A DNA stretch of 64,000 bases from an uncultured Bacteroidales bacterium. GTDB taxonomy: Bacteria; Bacteroidota; Bacteroidia; Bacteroidales; Paludibacteraceae. A program made the position numbers and the translations under genes. Numbering within the stretch: position 1 is the stretch's first letter; each line of letters starts with the position of its first letter. Below the pieces are notes generated by a model, which was not told the DNA's origin, did not search any database, and worked only from the letters and a program-made list of their open reading frames with translations. The stretch lies in contig CAMHOY010000013.1 in NCBI GenBank assembly GCA_946186915.1, positions 1-64,000 on the forward strand, given 5' to 3'. This document shows positions 1 through 9,236 of the stretch, piece after piece.

Positions 1-1055
1 TTATCGTCCGCACCGAAAGTCGGGGCGATATGTACGATACCCGTACCATCTTCGGTGGTGACATAATCTCCCGGGATGACGCGGAACGCTCCTTCGCCCG
101 GATTCACCCACGGGAAGAGCGGTTCGTACTCCAAACCGACCAAGTCCGTTCCTTTATAGCGGGCGATGATTTCCGGCTCCAGCAGGTTACCGTCAGCGTC
201 CGTGCCGCATAGTTCTTTCTTATATGCATCCAAGCGGGCCTCCGCCAGAATGACATGATCCCCTGCGGGCGTCTTTATCTCCACATAGTCAATCTTCGGT
301 CCGACACAAAGGGCAGTATTCGAAGGCAAAGTCCACGGCGTGGTAGTCCAGGCGATGATATATAAGCCTACCCCCTGCCCCTCCCTAAAGGGAAGGGAGT
401 TAGTTTGCTTAACTCTAAACCTCGCGGTACAGGTCAGATCCTTGACGTCGCGGTAGCAACCGGGTTGGTTGAGTTCGTGAGACGAGAGTCCTGTTCCGGC
501 AGCAGGGGAGTAAGGCTGAATGGTATAGCCCTTGTAGAGATAGCCCTTCTTGTAGAGCTCCTTGAGCAGGTACCAAAGGGTCTCGATGTATTTGTTGTCG
601 TACGTGATATAGGGGTTATCGAGATCGACCCAGTAGCCCATCTGTTTGGTGAGGTTTGTCCACTCCTTGGTGTATTTCATCACCTCGCGACGACAAGCCG
701 CGTTGTATTCGTCCACGGAGATCTTTTTGCCGATATCCTCTTTGGTGATGCCCAACATTTTCTCCACTCCTAATTCTACCGGCAGACCATGGGTATCCCA
801 TCCTGCCTTGCGACGAACCTGGAATCCCTGCATCGTCTTGAAACGGCAGAAAGTATCTTTGATGGTACGCGCCATCACATGGTGAATACCCGGCATACCA
901 TTCGCCGAAGGCGGTCCTTCGAAGAACAAGAACTGCGGATGTCCCTCGCGCGTGGAGATACTTTTAGCAAATAGATCCTCTTTTTCCCACTGCGCCAACA
1001 CTTCGCGACTCAACTCGGGGAGATTCAATTGTTTGTATTCGTTAAACTTCTTCAT
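1..1055 (-). CDS. ileS: Isoleucyl-tRNA synthetase, N-terminal part (gene runs off the left edge)
   Basis: Class I aminoacyl-tRNA synthetase that charges tRNA-Ile in the cytoplasm. The minus-strand frame is open from an ATG at 1055 to base 1, about 351 codons, so the rest of the editing domain, the KMSKS region and the C-terminus lie outside the window. Visible landmarks are the start MKKFNEYKQLNLPELSREVL, the HIGH-type motif in PPSANGMPGIHH at about residue 50, GWDTHGLPVE about 40 residues later, and AWTTTPWTLPSNTAL at the start of the CP1 editing domain. Just before that last motif there is an extra stretch, SLPFREGQGVG, which coincides with a GC-rich interspersed repeat (see 366-400). The gene is the last visible member of the minus-strand cluster, 20 bases after the OmpA-family gene, and is presumably co-transcribed with it. 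Identification is very secure. Whether the insert affects the enzyme is unknown. Confidence 0.95.
   Translation of the reverse strand, partial: MKKFNEYKQLNLPELSREVLAQWEKEDLFAKSISTREGHPQFLFFEGPPSANGMPGIHHVMARTIKDTFCRFKTMQGFQVRRKAGWDTHGLPVELGVEKMLGITKEDIGKKISVDEYNAACRREVMKYTKEWTNLTKQMGYWVDLDNPYITYDNKYIETLWYLLKELYKKGYLYKGYTIQPYSPAAGTGLSSHELNQPGCYRDVKDLTCTARFRVKQTNSLPFREGQGVGLYIIAWTTTPWTLPSNTALCVGPKIDYVEIKTPAGDHVILAEARLDAYKKELCGTDADGNLLEPEIIARYKGTDLVGLEYEPLFPWVNPGEGAFRVIPGDYVTTEDGTGIVHIAPTFGADD
366..400 (-). repeat. GC-rich interspersed repeat, copy 1, in frame in ileS
   Basis: Read on the minus strand it starts ACTCCCTTCCCTTT and ends GGGGGTAGGC, with a pyrimidine arm followed by a purine arm that can pair. 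It resembles copies at 22902-22936 (in frame in the GH105 gene) and 48872-48905 (between genes). Here it supplies about 11 extra residues in the editing domain of IleS without breaking the frame. Confidence 0.75.
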
Positions 1056-1075
1056 ATAATATAAAACTGTTATTT

Positions 1076-2566
1076 TTATTCAGCATGGTTAATCTCGGGT
1101 ATTATTTCCACCCGGCGGTCCTTCGAGAGCTGGTGCTCCTTATTATAGCGGTAGGGATGCGAAGAGCTATACGACCAGATGAACATTCTATCCCCACTAA
1201 TACCTTTCTGACTCAGCAGTTCCGCTACGGCTTGTGCTCTTTTGAGCGCGAGGCGCTGGTTATAGGCATCGGTGCCCAAGCGGCAGGCATGTCCGTTAAC
1301 ATGGATTTTCAGATGGGGATGCTGCATCATCATCGCAGCCACTGAATCTAAGATGTATGCAGGTTCCAAGATCGGTTTGTATTCATCGAAATTGAACCAG
1401 ATAACCGCTTCCGAGAGCAGCGAGTCCAGTTGCTGCTCCGCTTTTTTCTCTTCAATTATCGTTATAGTATCGCGGATGACTTGTCGGGTATGTACGGTGT
1501 CATGCAGATATACTTTCTCCTGCATATATGTAGTATCATGCAGATATATCGTATCATGGATATAGATTGTATCATGTATCTCTTTCGGCGGCAGCAGGTC
1601 GGGGAATTGCTTTGCCAGTTTTTTCAGTTCCCGTTTTTTCTCTCTCTCCGTCTTGATCGGGCTGATGCTCACGCCTATTTTGAGGCCTGCCACCCATGGA
1701 TGCATTGCCCCGATTTTATCGGTGCCTATCAAACCGCGGTAGGCAGACATGAAAGCATAGTTATTATGCGTATTGGAGAAGCCGAGAGGCGTGCGCGCAT
1801 CGCGTTTCACCGCTGAGAAATCATTCAGCATGTACTGGGCGTATGCCGCAATAAACAACTCCGTACGCTGGCTCAGACGAATGGCTGTTCCCAATTCGGC
1901 ATATACTTCTGCGTTAATGGTATTCAGTTTTGATCCGATTGATTCCTCCTGCTTGGCAACGAACGGTTCTGTCTCGAAACGGCCGGGGAGATCATACAAC
2001 TCCAGTTGCCACTGCTCATACCATCCTTTATGTATCACCGCTCCGGCTGTATGCGCATAATTGGAAAGTACCGGCAGCGAGAGATTCACGCCGAAAGCCG
2101 CATGGAGTCCGGCCTTACTATCCCGATCTGCGAAATGGCGGAAACGGAGTCCGATAGGTATTTGCAGCAGATAAGACTGCTGTTTCTCTTTCCATCCATC
2201 AAAAGTAGTACGATGGATATACTGCTCTCCCATATAATCCGTCAGCGTCGATCCGTCTGGCCATTTATCCCATTGCATCGGTTGGGTGAGCGTAGCGGTA
2301 GAAGCAACCCGCGTGAACTGAACTCCAGTCTGCAATCCCATATACGGGAGGAAGAACCATGTATATCCGGCTCCGACGGAGAACGAAGCTCCTATCATTG
2401 TATTCCCTCCTTCAAGTGTATAGCCCAAACTACTTACTCCTCCGCCGGCATGAATATCTATGTAATGCTTAACCGGCTTCTCCTTGGGTTTCTTCTTTTT
2501 TGGAGGGGCCGCAGCGCAGGTTAATGCGAAGCATGCCAATACCGCTATGATTACATATCTTCTCAT
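1076..2566 (-). CDS. OmpA-family outer-membrane protein with HDT linker
   Basis: Predicted to anchor the outer membrane to peptidoglycan. The 496-residue product has a signal peptide ending near CAAA, a lysine-rich stretch, then about 280 residues with porin-like alternation (repeated G-x-aromatic strands) likely to form a beta barrel. Residues about 330-370 carry a repeated linker, HDTIYIHDTIYLHDTTY and variants. An OmpA/Pal peptidoglycan-binding domain follows at about 383-490, with NGHACRLGTDAYNQRLALKRA holding the conserved Asp (about 433) and Arg (about 443), and SKDRRVEI near the end. HDT-type linkers between barrel and OmpA domain are common in Bacteroidales. The ATG at 2566 overlaps the stop of the upstream surface-protein gene (ATGA), which implies translational coupling. 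ileS follows 20 bases downstream. The substrate or partner is unknown. Confidence 0.85.
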   Translation of the reverse strand: MRRYVIIAVLACFALTCAAAPPKKKKPKEKPVKHYIDIHAGGGVSSLGYTLEGGNTMIGASFSVGAGYTWFFLPYMGLQTGVQFTRVASTATLTQPMQWDKWPDGSTLTDYMGEQYIHRTTFDGWKEKQQSYLLQIPIGLRFRHFADRDSKAGLHAAFGVNLSLPVLSNYAHTAGAVIHKGWYEQWQLELYDLPGRFETEPFVAKQEESIGSKLNTINAEVYAELGTAIRLSQRTELFIAAYAQYMLNDFSAVKRDARTPLGFSNTHNNYAFMSAYRGLIGTDKIGAMHPWVAGLKIGVSISPIKTEREKKRELKKLAKQFPDLLPPKEIHDTIYIHDTIYLHDTTYMQEKVYLHDTVHTRQVIRDTITIIEEKKAEQQLDSLLSEAVIWFNFDEYKPILEPAYILDSVAAMMMQHPHLKIHVNGHACRLGTDAYNQRLALKRAQAVAELLSQKGISGDRMFIWSYSSSHPYRYNKEHQLSKDRRVEIIPEINHAE

Positions 2567-5500
2567 TGCTTCTCCTCCTGCCCTAAAGCATTATACATCT
2601 TGTTGTCTATCAGGATCAGCAATCTGCCATCCTTCAGGATTTTTCTTCCTTTTCCTTCTGCCTCGACGTTCTCAACAGGCGTAGTCGGACGAAATTCATA
2701 GACACAACTGTGGTATTCCCGACCATCCGCACCGGTCATCACCACCTGATAGAAACCGTTCAGTCCGTTATATTCGTAATGGAACTGTCCTGTTTCTCCT
2801 TCCATTATCTCACCATTGAGATACCATTGGTAGGCAACGAATGTCAATCCCTCGTCATTATGCTTTCCGCTATTATCTACAAACACCACTTCATTCTCTT
2901 TGCGATGCACGAACCCATCCATGTCTATAGAGAACTGTATCGTTTGCGGAGCACTTTTCTTGCACTCTTCAGAACTGGATATCTCCGCATAGAAGACAAT
3001 CGACATGCTATGTTTGCCAAGAGGCAATGTCTCGGGCACAGGAATTATTATCACTCCGGATGTAGGCAATACAGCGTTTATCGAATCACGGAAGCCGAGT
3101 TCTTTAGCGCTCTGAGAGAAGGTGAGGTCAAATCGATCGGGCGCACCATCCAGGATAGTAAACACAATCCTGAGCGCACCCGCCGTCTCACAAAGCGAAA
3201 CCTCGGGTTCGGTTTCTACAGAAGGAACAGGGGAAACCTGACTTACGAGCGTCACGGCAAGCGGACATCCGGTCTCCGTAAGATCGGTCAGTTCAAAGCG
3301 CTGATTGGCAGATGTGAAGAGGAAATTCTGCGTATGCCCGTCCGCGAATGTATAAGTATAATTATACGGAAGATCGCGTTCGCATATATTCACATGCGAA
3401 GTTTGTTCTTCATTCTGTCCGAAACGCCATACAGCGGCATTCTCTGATATTTTCCATTCAGTCTGGCAAAGAAGATTCTGCACCGCTCGTTTGACAAATA
3501 CCGTTGCCGGCATAGAGAGTCCGTAGGAGCTGAGGGCAAGCGTAGTAGAAAGCGCAGGCGTATTATAATGCAGGGTATCCAGCAGCAAGGTATCTTCTCC
3601 TCCGCGATAGAGGAGCCAACAATACACAAACTCACTTCCTGTTTCTCCGTTAGCCGGAGTGAGTTCAGCAATATTAACCGCTATATCTTCAATAGCACCG
3701 GCATCCGTACATAGCAGTTCGTTTGTATTTTGCAGAGCACCTGCATCGTAGTCTTTGTACACGCGCACACGCACTTGTCCCTCGGAGGTCAGCCAGTCCA
3801 TCAACCCCGTATTATCTTTCACTTGCCGCGTGAAGATATAGGTGCTATTATTCTGCATCGGAACATTCTCCAGCAGCAGGGCTGTGGTATCACTATCGGG
3901 TATTGGTTCTCCATTACAGAGCCACCGATAAGTATATATACCGTTTCCTCCCTCCACAGGGTTTATTTCATTGATTGTATCGGTGCAAAGCGGGGTACAC
4001 AACTGCCGCTCGAAAACATCAATAGATCCGGGATTGATCGCATGATAGACATATACTATGTGCGGGCGGAAGGACTCTTGCGGAGCCGCCTCACAGGATG
4101 TTTCGCTTACAGTACGTGTGAAGGAATACTTACCGGGTTGAGTAAACTCGAAATCGAAAGAAGGCGTGTTGACCGGCTTGCCGTCTATATAGAGAGGATC
4201 CTTGATATCATCCTTTGTAGGATTCAGCCATGTCTCCGTCTCCGGGTCCCATTCGCTGCGTGTCATCATCCATAAATAATTGAATTTTCCGCCGCCTCCT
4301 GAAGCATCCCGGGCACTTTGAATCTTCATCGAATAAGGTAAGACGGCATAGATCGTATCGGGTTTCTCAACCAGTTCACCCGGATCAAATTTCTCACGTA
4401 CATGCAGGAAAAGGTATCCTACAGCCGCATTTTCTTTGCCTTTCGAAACCGTCCACTCCGTCTTACATATATAATCTTTGACATACCTCCGAAAAGCATA
4501 TTCCCCCGGCACATCTGTCGGCAGCCACCAGTCCTTGTATATTTCCTGGCACATGTAGAATGTATCCAGCGGGAGGGTTTCCAAAGGAACACGGCTGATG
4601 ACAGTATCACGGATGATCATGTACTGATAACTCTTTTCGAAGTTTTTCTGCTCATCATCTTTTCCTCCCGAAGCCTCTTTGCCTCCATTATTCGCCATGA
4701 ATTTCACTTCTTCCTGATTCCAGCATGCAAACGCATCTCCGTCAAGTATACCTGCGTCAAAAACCTCATATCCTTTCACATTGGTATAAACCTGCTTGAC
4801 GAACTCGCCGTAGGTCTGTGTCAGGATGACCTCTTGGTTTCCGCAGGGGCGGAAGACTTGGGCTTTGTCGCCGGAGGGGTTTTCTATCAGGATGACTTCC
4901 GGACTGGGGGAATACCATTGTCCGACTCCCAAGTTGTTCTTCAGGGTCTGTATCCAAATGGTTTTACGCGGTTCGTTGCCTTCCTTCGGGGCACCCACGC
5001 CTTCCGCGCGTTCGATAGGACGGTTCTCGGCGTCCAAACCGATGGCAAAGGTAGAGAGCCATGATGCGGGATGATTCTTGAAACAGAGCAACTGGGGGTG
5101 GTATCCGTCGCCCCATTCCACAGCAGGGTTTTCGTAGAATGGACTGGTGTGCCGGCGAAAGATATCCGAGTTCTCGATGGCGTATTTCGTGTTATCGGCG
5201 AGGATAGGGTCATTGGCGCCATAGCCGGTAGCGTACATACGCGTCAACTGCTGGTCAAAGACCACTTTGTTCAACTGACTTTCAGGGGCTTCGTTTTTGC
5301 CAAACAATGCTCCAACATGGTCCGATCCTTTGCAATAACCCATGTTATAGCAGTTATCAAGGACTGCTGTACTCATATTATATCCCACCAATCCTCCTAC
5401 ATGATTATTGCCATCCGTAATGATACCCGCATTGTATGCGTATTCGATTTTGCCATAGTTGGTACCCACCAATCCTCCGATATTATCGCCATTATGTGCG

Positions 5501-5997
5501 ATAATCTGCGTCATATTAAAGCAATGATGGACTGTACCTTTGTTAACTCCCACGAAGGATCCCACATTATTTGTAGCATCCGTCATAATCTGCCCCTGCG
5601 CGATGCCCAAGTGATGAATCATTGCATTTTCACCGGCATACGCCACTAATCCCACTCCTTTAGGGAAGAGCGAACTCAACAAATAGAGGTTATATATCAC
5701 ATGTATATTTCCATCAATTTCTCCCTGGAAGGGCACCGTTTCGCTACCGATAGGGGTCCATCCGGCAGGTGTCTCCTGCGTCCCGCCCATGTCCAAATCA
5801 TCAGTGAGTCTGATAACTTTACCTGCGAAATCCGAGGTCTGACTCTCCTCGGCAATCCATGCCAATTCTTCCGGCGTAGCGATCGTGTATGTGACACCAT
5901 CGTTTGCCGGTTCAATTTTCCCTCCCGTCCACGGCGCCGCAACAAGGGAGACGGCGAAGAGAGAAAGAGCGAATAACAAGGAGAATTCTCTTTTCAT
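2563..5997 (-). CDS. Large secreted surface protein: GLUG repeats, recurrent beta domains, T9SS-like tail
   Basis: A 1144-residue protein from the ATG at 5997. An in-frame TTG four codons upstream is possible but less likely. A signal peptide (KREFSLLFALSLFAVSLVAA) precedes a region with three GLUG-type repeats (GGLVGTNYGKIEYAYNAG, GGLVGYN, GALFGKN) at about 175-240. The middle is a series of beta-rich Ig/PKD-like modules containing a recurring signature: an aromatic-R-x-V run, then C-x-T-E-W (for example YAFRRYVKDYICKTEW and VFVKRAVQNLLCQTEW). The last 30 residues (GRKILKDGRLLILIDNKMYN..G) resemble the type IX secretion C-terminal signal, so export to the cell surface is inferred. It is co-transcribed with the C69 peptidase upstream (18-base gap) and overlaps the OmpA gene by 4 bases. 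The ligand is unknown. Confidence 0.8.
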   Translation of the reverse strand: MKREFSLLFALSLFAVSLVAAPWTGGKIEPANDGVTYTIATPEELAWIAEESQTSDFAGKVIRLTDDLDMGGTQETPAGWTPIGSETVPFQGEIDGNIHVIYNLYLLSSLFPKGVGLVAYAGENAMIHHLGIAQGQIMTDATNNVGSFVGVNKGTVHHCFNMTQIIAHNGDNIGGLVGTNYGKIEYAYNAGIITDGNNHVGGLVGYNMSTAVLDNCYNMGYCKGSDHVGALFGKNEAPESQLNKVVFDQQLTRMYATGYGANDPILADNTKYAIENSDIFRRHTSPFYENPAVEWGDGYHPQLLCFKNHPASWLSTFAIGLDAENRPIERAEGVGAPKEGNEPRKTIWIQTLKNNLGVGQWYSPSPEVILIENPSGDKAQVFRPCGNQEVILTQTYGEFVKQVYTNVKGYEVFDAGILDGDAFACWNQEEVKFMANNGGKEASGGKDDEQKNFEKSYQYMIIRDTVISRVPLETLPLDTFYMCQEIYKDWWLPTDVPGEYAFRRYVKDYICKTEWTVSKGKENAAVGYLFLHVREKFDPGELVEKPDTIYAVLPYSMKIQSARDASGGGGKFNYLWMMTRSEWDPETETWLNPTKDDIKDPLYIDGKPVNTPSFDFEFTQPGKYSFTRTVSETSCEAAPQESFRPHIVYVYHAINPGSIDVFERQLCTPLCTDTINEINPVEGGNGIYTYRWLCNGEPIPDSDTTALLLENVPMQNNSTYIFTRQVKDNTGLMDWLTSEGQVRVRVYKDYDAGALQNTNELLCTDAGAIEDIAVNIAELTPANGETGSEFVYCWLLYRGGEDTLLLDTLHYNTPALSTTLALSSYGLSMPATVFVKRAVQNLLCQTEWKISENAAVWRFGQNEEQTSHVNICERDLPYNYTYTFADGHTQNFLFTSANQRFELTDLTETGCPLAVTLVSQVSPVPSVETEPEVSLCETAGALRIVFTILDGAPDRFDLTFSQSAKELGFRDSINAVLPTSGVIIIPVPETLPLGKHSMSIVFYAEISSSEECKKSAPQTIQFSIDMDGFVHRKENEVVFVDNSGKHNDEGLTFVAYQWYLNGEIMEGETGQFHYEYNGLNGFYQVVMTGADGREYHSCVYEFRPTTPVENVEAEGKGRKILKDGRLLILIDNKMYNALGQEEKQ

Positions 5998-6015
5998 AGT
6001 GATATCCAATATAGT

Positions 6016-7692
6016 TTATTCGTGATTGATTTCCGGTGCTACCTTCCGCAGCGCCTCTTCAGGCAACGGCAACCGATTCGGTCCGCAACTGTTGCCGTAG
6101 GCATTCCGTTTAAACTGGCCGTTCTCTTCTTTGCGTTCCTGTCCATCGATAAATTTCGTCACTAGATAGAGATACAAGCGCTGCCAATCGGCCACCATAT
6201 TCTCCGCCTGCGAGCACGAATAGGACGTAAGGAATGATTTTGCATCCTCTTCGCTCATTGCCGCAGCCTCCGCATCCACTCCGGCGATTTGGGTATTGAA
6301 TTTATCATCCCATATCTGCTGCGTTTCTCGAATATGCGGATACATGCGGCTATATTTGGTGTACGCCCAGTTCGCCACAAGGTTAAAGGTCCACCAAGCG
6401 CTGGTCGGCGAGAAGGTATAACTATCTCCGTTTCCTTCCGCGAAGCATTCGGGAATATGATTGATACAACTATACATCGGTGCATAGCAGCTGCAGGCCG
6501 CGTCGTCCACGCCGAACCAGAAGATACCATATTTGCTCCATGAACGCATCTGTCCCACAAACGACCATGCGGTCTGCTGGGTAGCTACAGGACGCTCGTA
6601 CCAATACTGAACGGAGTCCAGTTTGAAGCCCAAACCGCCATAACGCAATTTGCTATTCCATGGTCCTGCATCCGTTCCTTGGGTGATATCGAGCGGTGTG
6701 TCTCTATACTCATCGCGCATGCACTCCTTAAGGTCCTGCGCACTCACTTTCTTATTCGGAATAATCCACAACGGCATGTGTTTTCCTTCGTATTGTCCGC
6801 CCGTCTCTCGGAAGGTCTTACCTGTCACATAGTCCAGATACGGATCCATCTCGTCCGAGAAATGACGGAAGAAGGTCCACACGCGTGCTTCGCAGGCATA
6901 CAGACCGCTGAAGTCGAAGGGGTTATAGGCTGCCTGGAAACTGAAATCTTTGTCTGCCCCGGTAAAGTAACCTTTCTCCCGCGCAAAAGCAATGAGGTCT
7001 TTATCCCACATCCAATCGCCTTTGCAGATGCAGTTGAGTTTCTTCTGCAGACGTTTCTCTTCCTTGGTCAGTTTATGTTTCTCATTCACCGGCAACGTAG
7101 TGATACGCGCCTGATTGGCGTGTCCGCTGATCGCATTATCGGGAATACGTACGGCTACCCAGTTGGCACCTTTCTTACCCGGACCTTTTCCTATCAAGTC
7201 CATGATCCACACTTCATCGGGGTCTCCAAAAGAGAACGACTCGCCTTCCGATGCATAGCCATATTCGTTCACGAGGGTGATGAACCATTCGATGGCTTCG
7301 CGCGCCGTCTTACTGCGCTCCAACGCGATATAGATAAGACTTCCGTAGTCCACTCCGACCGTGTCCCATAAGGCTTCACGCCCTCCCCAGGTGGTCTCTC
7401 CGATAGTCACCTGGTTCTCGTTCATATTTCCCACCACGGTGTAGGTGTGCGCAATTTGCGGTATCTGTCCTTGCGGACGCCCCGTATCCCAGTCTTTCAC
7501 TTCGCGCATTGCACCTTCCGGCCAATCCTGCGCCGGTGCAAAATGCAGAAATCCGAACATACCATACGAGTCGGCAGCGTACGACACCATCGTACTTCCG
7601 TCCGCCGATGCAGCTTTACCTACCAAGAAATTGGTACATGCGAAGGCTGCTATCGGCAGCAACAACGCCATTATCAATAAACTCTTTTTCAT
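6016..7692 (-). CDS. Dipeptidase, peptidase family C69
   Basis: Predicted N-terminal-nucleophile dipeptidase exported to the periplasm or surface, 558 residues. The signal peptide (KKSLLIMALLLPIAAFA) is followed directly by CTNFLVGKAASADGSTMVSY. In C69 enzymes such a Cys (here residue 19) is exposed by cleavage and acts as nucleophile. Other family landmarks are NENQVTIGETTWGGRE and a W-N-S-K-L-R-Y-G-G-L-G region. Length fits the Bacteroidetes members (about 540-560). The ATG at 7692 overlaps the end of the glycogen synthase gene by 4 bases, and the surface protein gene follows. Likely role: breakdown of dipeptides from host or diet protein, inferred from family. Confidence 0.9.
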   Translation of the reverse strand: MKKSLLIMALLLPIAAFACTNFLVGKAASADGSTMVSYAADSYGMFGFLHFAPAQDWPEGAMREVKDWDTGRPQGQIPQIAHTYTVVGNMNENQVTIGETTWGGREALWDTVGVDYGSLIYIALERSKTAREAIEWFITLVNEYGYASEGESFSFGDPDEVWIMDLIGKGPGKKGANWVAVRIPDNAISGHANQARITTLPVNEKHKLTKEEKRLQKKLNCICKGDWMWDKDLIAFAREKGYFTGADKDFSFQAAYNPFDFSGLYACEARVWTFFRHFSDEMDPYLDYVTGKTFRETGGQYEGKHMPLWIIPNKKVSAQDLKECMRDEYRDTPLDITQGTDAGPWNSKLRYGGLGFKLDSVQYWYERPVATQQTAWSFVGQMRSWSKYGIFWFGVDDAACSCYAPMYSCINHIPECFAEGNGDSYTFSPTSAWWTFNLVANWAYTKYSRMYPHIRETQQIWDDKFNTQIAGVDAEAAAMSEEDAKSFLTSYSCSQAENMVADWQRLYLYLVTKFIDGQERKEENGQFKRNAYGNSCGPNRLPLPEEALRKVAPEINHE

Positions 7693-9236
7693 AATCTTAA
7701 TCTTTTATCCCTCTTTTTCAGGGCTATTTCGTACGCTTTGCGGTAGTACTTGAAGAAATGCTTCCAGTCCGCTTTTTTGGCTGTCGCCGCAGCGCATTTC
7801 CGCACTTCGGCTTTCTCCTCTTTCGACAAGCGGTCGAAGCGCAAGAGTGTATCTGCAATCTCCTCCGCTACCTGACTGAAGTTACTGTCATTCCGCTCTA
7901 TAACAACCACTCCGGTAGGTTGTTGTTGCCGCGATGCCCATTCGCCAAAGCCCGACAGACTTGTAGTGATAGTCGGTACATGGAAGGCGCAACTCTCCAG
8001 AGGGGTATAACCCCACGGCTCGTAATAACTCGGGAAGACCGTGATATCCAAACCCATCAGCAGGTCGTAATAAGTCTTTCCGAACAGCGGATCATGACCA
8101 TCCAGATAATAGGGCACAAATACCGCACTCACTTTTCCCTTGCGCGACGGCGCACGATCGAGATACGGAATCATCACAAATGCTACCACTTCGCGTTCAG
8201 GCTGGTCGCTATGGTAAATTTTCTGGGCTAATCGGTCCAGCGCTGCTGCGAAGACATCTATTCCTTTATTTTTCATCTCCAGTCGCCCGGAAATACCGAC
8301 CAGCAATGCATTTTGCGGTACTACCCCTCCTAATAATTCTCCCGCCACGGCACGCAGCGCCTCACGGGACTCCTTGCGTTTCGTCTCAAAGTCCTTCGTC
8401 TTCGGCACAAACTTCGACTCAAATCCGTTCGGGGTCTCTATATCCACTTTCTTGTCCAAGAGTTGCTCGCACTCGCGCGCAGTGATATAGCTGACCGTCG
8501 TAAAGCAGTCGGCCCAATGCGCCGCTTGCTTCTCCACCGAATGCTTGCTCACCATATTCAGCTCTTCCGCCATCTGGTCGCCATTATAGGCATGGAAATA
8601 GTCATACAATGGTTTGCCATTACCGGCGATGGAGCGGCCGATACCCGTAGCGTGGGTGGTGAAGAGGGTGGCTATCTTCGGACAATGATCCCGCAGATAG
8701 AAAATAGAAAAGGCTGTCTGCCATTCGTTGGCATGGGCGCAGAAATTTAAACAGGCACTTTCGGTGCGTTTACACTGTGCCTTTGGCACGTTTAATTGCC
8801 GCGAAGCGGCGTTTAACCAATTATATAGACTCTCCATCACCATGCCGGCTGCATATCCGAAGAGGCAACTCTCGTCATAGTCGCCGTATGCCGCGTGACT
8901 CTGCACACGGAACATGCTCCATGCCCAACCGTAAATAGCATCCTTACGTTCCCATAAAGCATCAAACTTCAACAGAATAGCTATCGGACTGCCCGGCACA
9001 TCCCATCTGCCGATACGCACAGGTATCTCTACCGGTGCCTTCCAACCCTTCAACAGGCCTTTCTCTTCACGAAAATAGATATCGCTGTGTGCCCCGAAAT
9101 CCGGGCCGAAGAAGAATACTTTATCCGGGTGCTCAGCCTGCATACTCGCTGCGCGAGTACTCAACACGGCGTAGATTCCTCCTACGCGGTTACACACTTC
9201 CCATGAGGTCTCAAATATATAATCCGGTTGTATCAT
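7689..9236 (-). CDS. Glycogen synthase, GT3-like (eukaryotic-type)
   Basis: Predicted alpha-1,4-glucan synthase using nucleotide-glucose, cytoplasmic, 515 residues. The start IQPDYIFETSWEVCNRVGGIYAVLSTRA matches the conserved N-terminus of the GT3/Bacteroidetes glycogen synthases, including the K/R-V-G-G-I donor loop. The C-terminal half has GRLEMKNKGIDVFAAALDRL and FPSYYEPWGYTPLESCAFHVPTITTSLSGFG, the retaining GT-B E-x7-E region. Around residues 137-160 a foreign-looking segment, NAASRQLNVPKAQCKRTES, sits just before the conserved AHANEW; it is encoded by a three-hairpin DNA array (8746-8820). The start overlaps the PKD lipoprotein gene by 4 bases (ATGA), as does its own stop with the next gene, so the cluster is coupled. 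The family call is firm; activity of this copy with its insert is untested. Confidence 0.85.
   Translation of the reverse strand: MIQPDYIFETSWEVCNRVGGIYAVLSTRAASMQAEHPDKVFFFGPDFGAHSDIYFREEKGLLKGWKAPVEIPVRIGRWDVPGSPIAILLKFDALWERKDAIYGWAWSMFRVQSHAAYGDYDESCLFGYAAGMVMESLYNWLNAASRQLNVPKAQCKRTESACLNFCAHANEWQTAFSIFYLRDHCPKIATLFTTHATGIGRSIAGNGKPLYDYFHAYNGDQMAEELNMVSKHSVEKQAAHWADCFTTVSYITARECEQLLDKKVDIETPNGFESKFVPKTKDFETKRKESREALRAVAGELLGGVVPQNALLVGISGRLEMKNKGIDVFAAALDRLAQKIYHSDQPEREVVAFVMIPYLDRAPSRKGKVSAVFVPYYLDGHDPLFGKTYYDLLMGLDITVFPSYYEPWGYTPLESCAFHVPTITTSLSGFGEWASRQQQPTGVVVIERNDSNFSQVAEEIADTLLRFDRLSKEEKAEVRKCAAATAKKADWKHFFKYYRKAYEIALKKRDKRLRL
8746..8820 (-). repeat. Three-unit hairpin repeat array, in frame inside glycogen synthase
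   Basis: On the plus strand three consecutive units of about 20 bases each carry a small perfect hairpin followed by GTTTA: GCACTTTCGGTGC-GTTTA, GTGCCTTTGGCAC-GTTTA and GCCGCGAAGCGGC-GTTTA. The stems differ in sequence but each remains self-complementary, while the GTTTA linker is constant. The array length keeps the reading frame. Confidence 0.8.

Noticed and set aside
1085..2524. Several plus-strand open frames opposite the OmpA gene
   Set aside because: They have irregular composition and no domain features, and lie fully antisense to a clear gene.
2710..3447. A 245-codon plus-strand frame
   Set aside because: Antisense to the surface protein gene; His/Ile/Arg-rich sequence without any family pattern.
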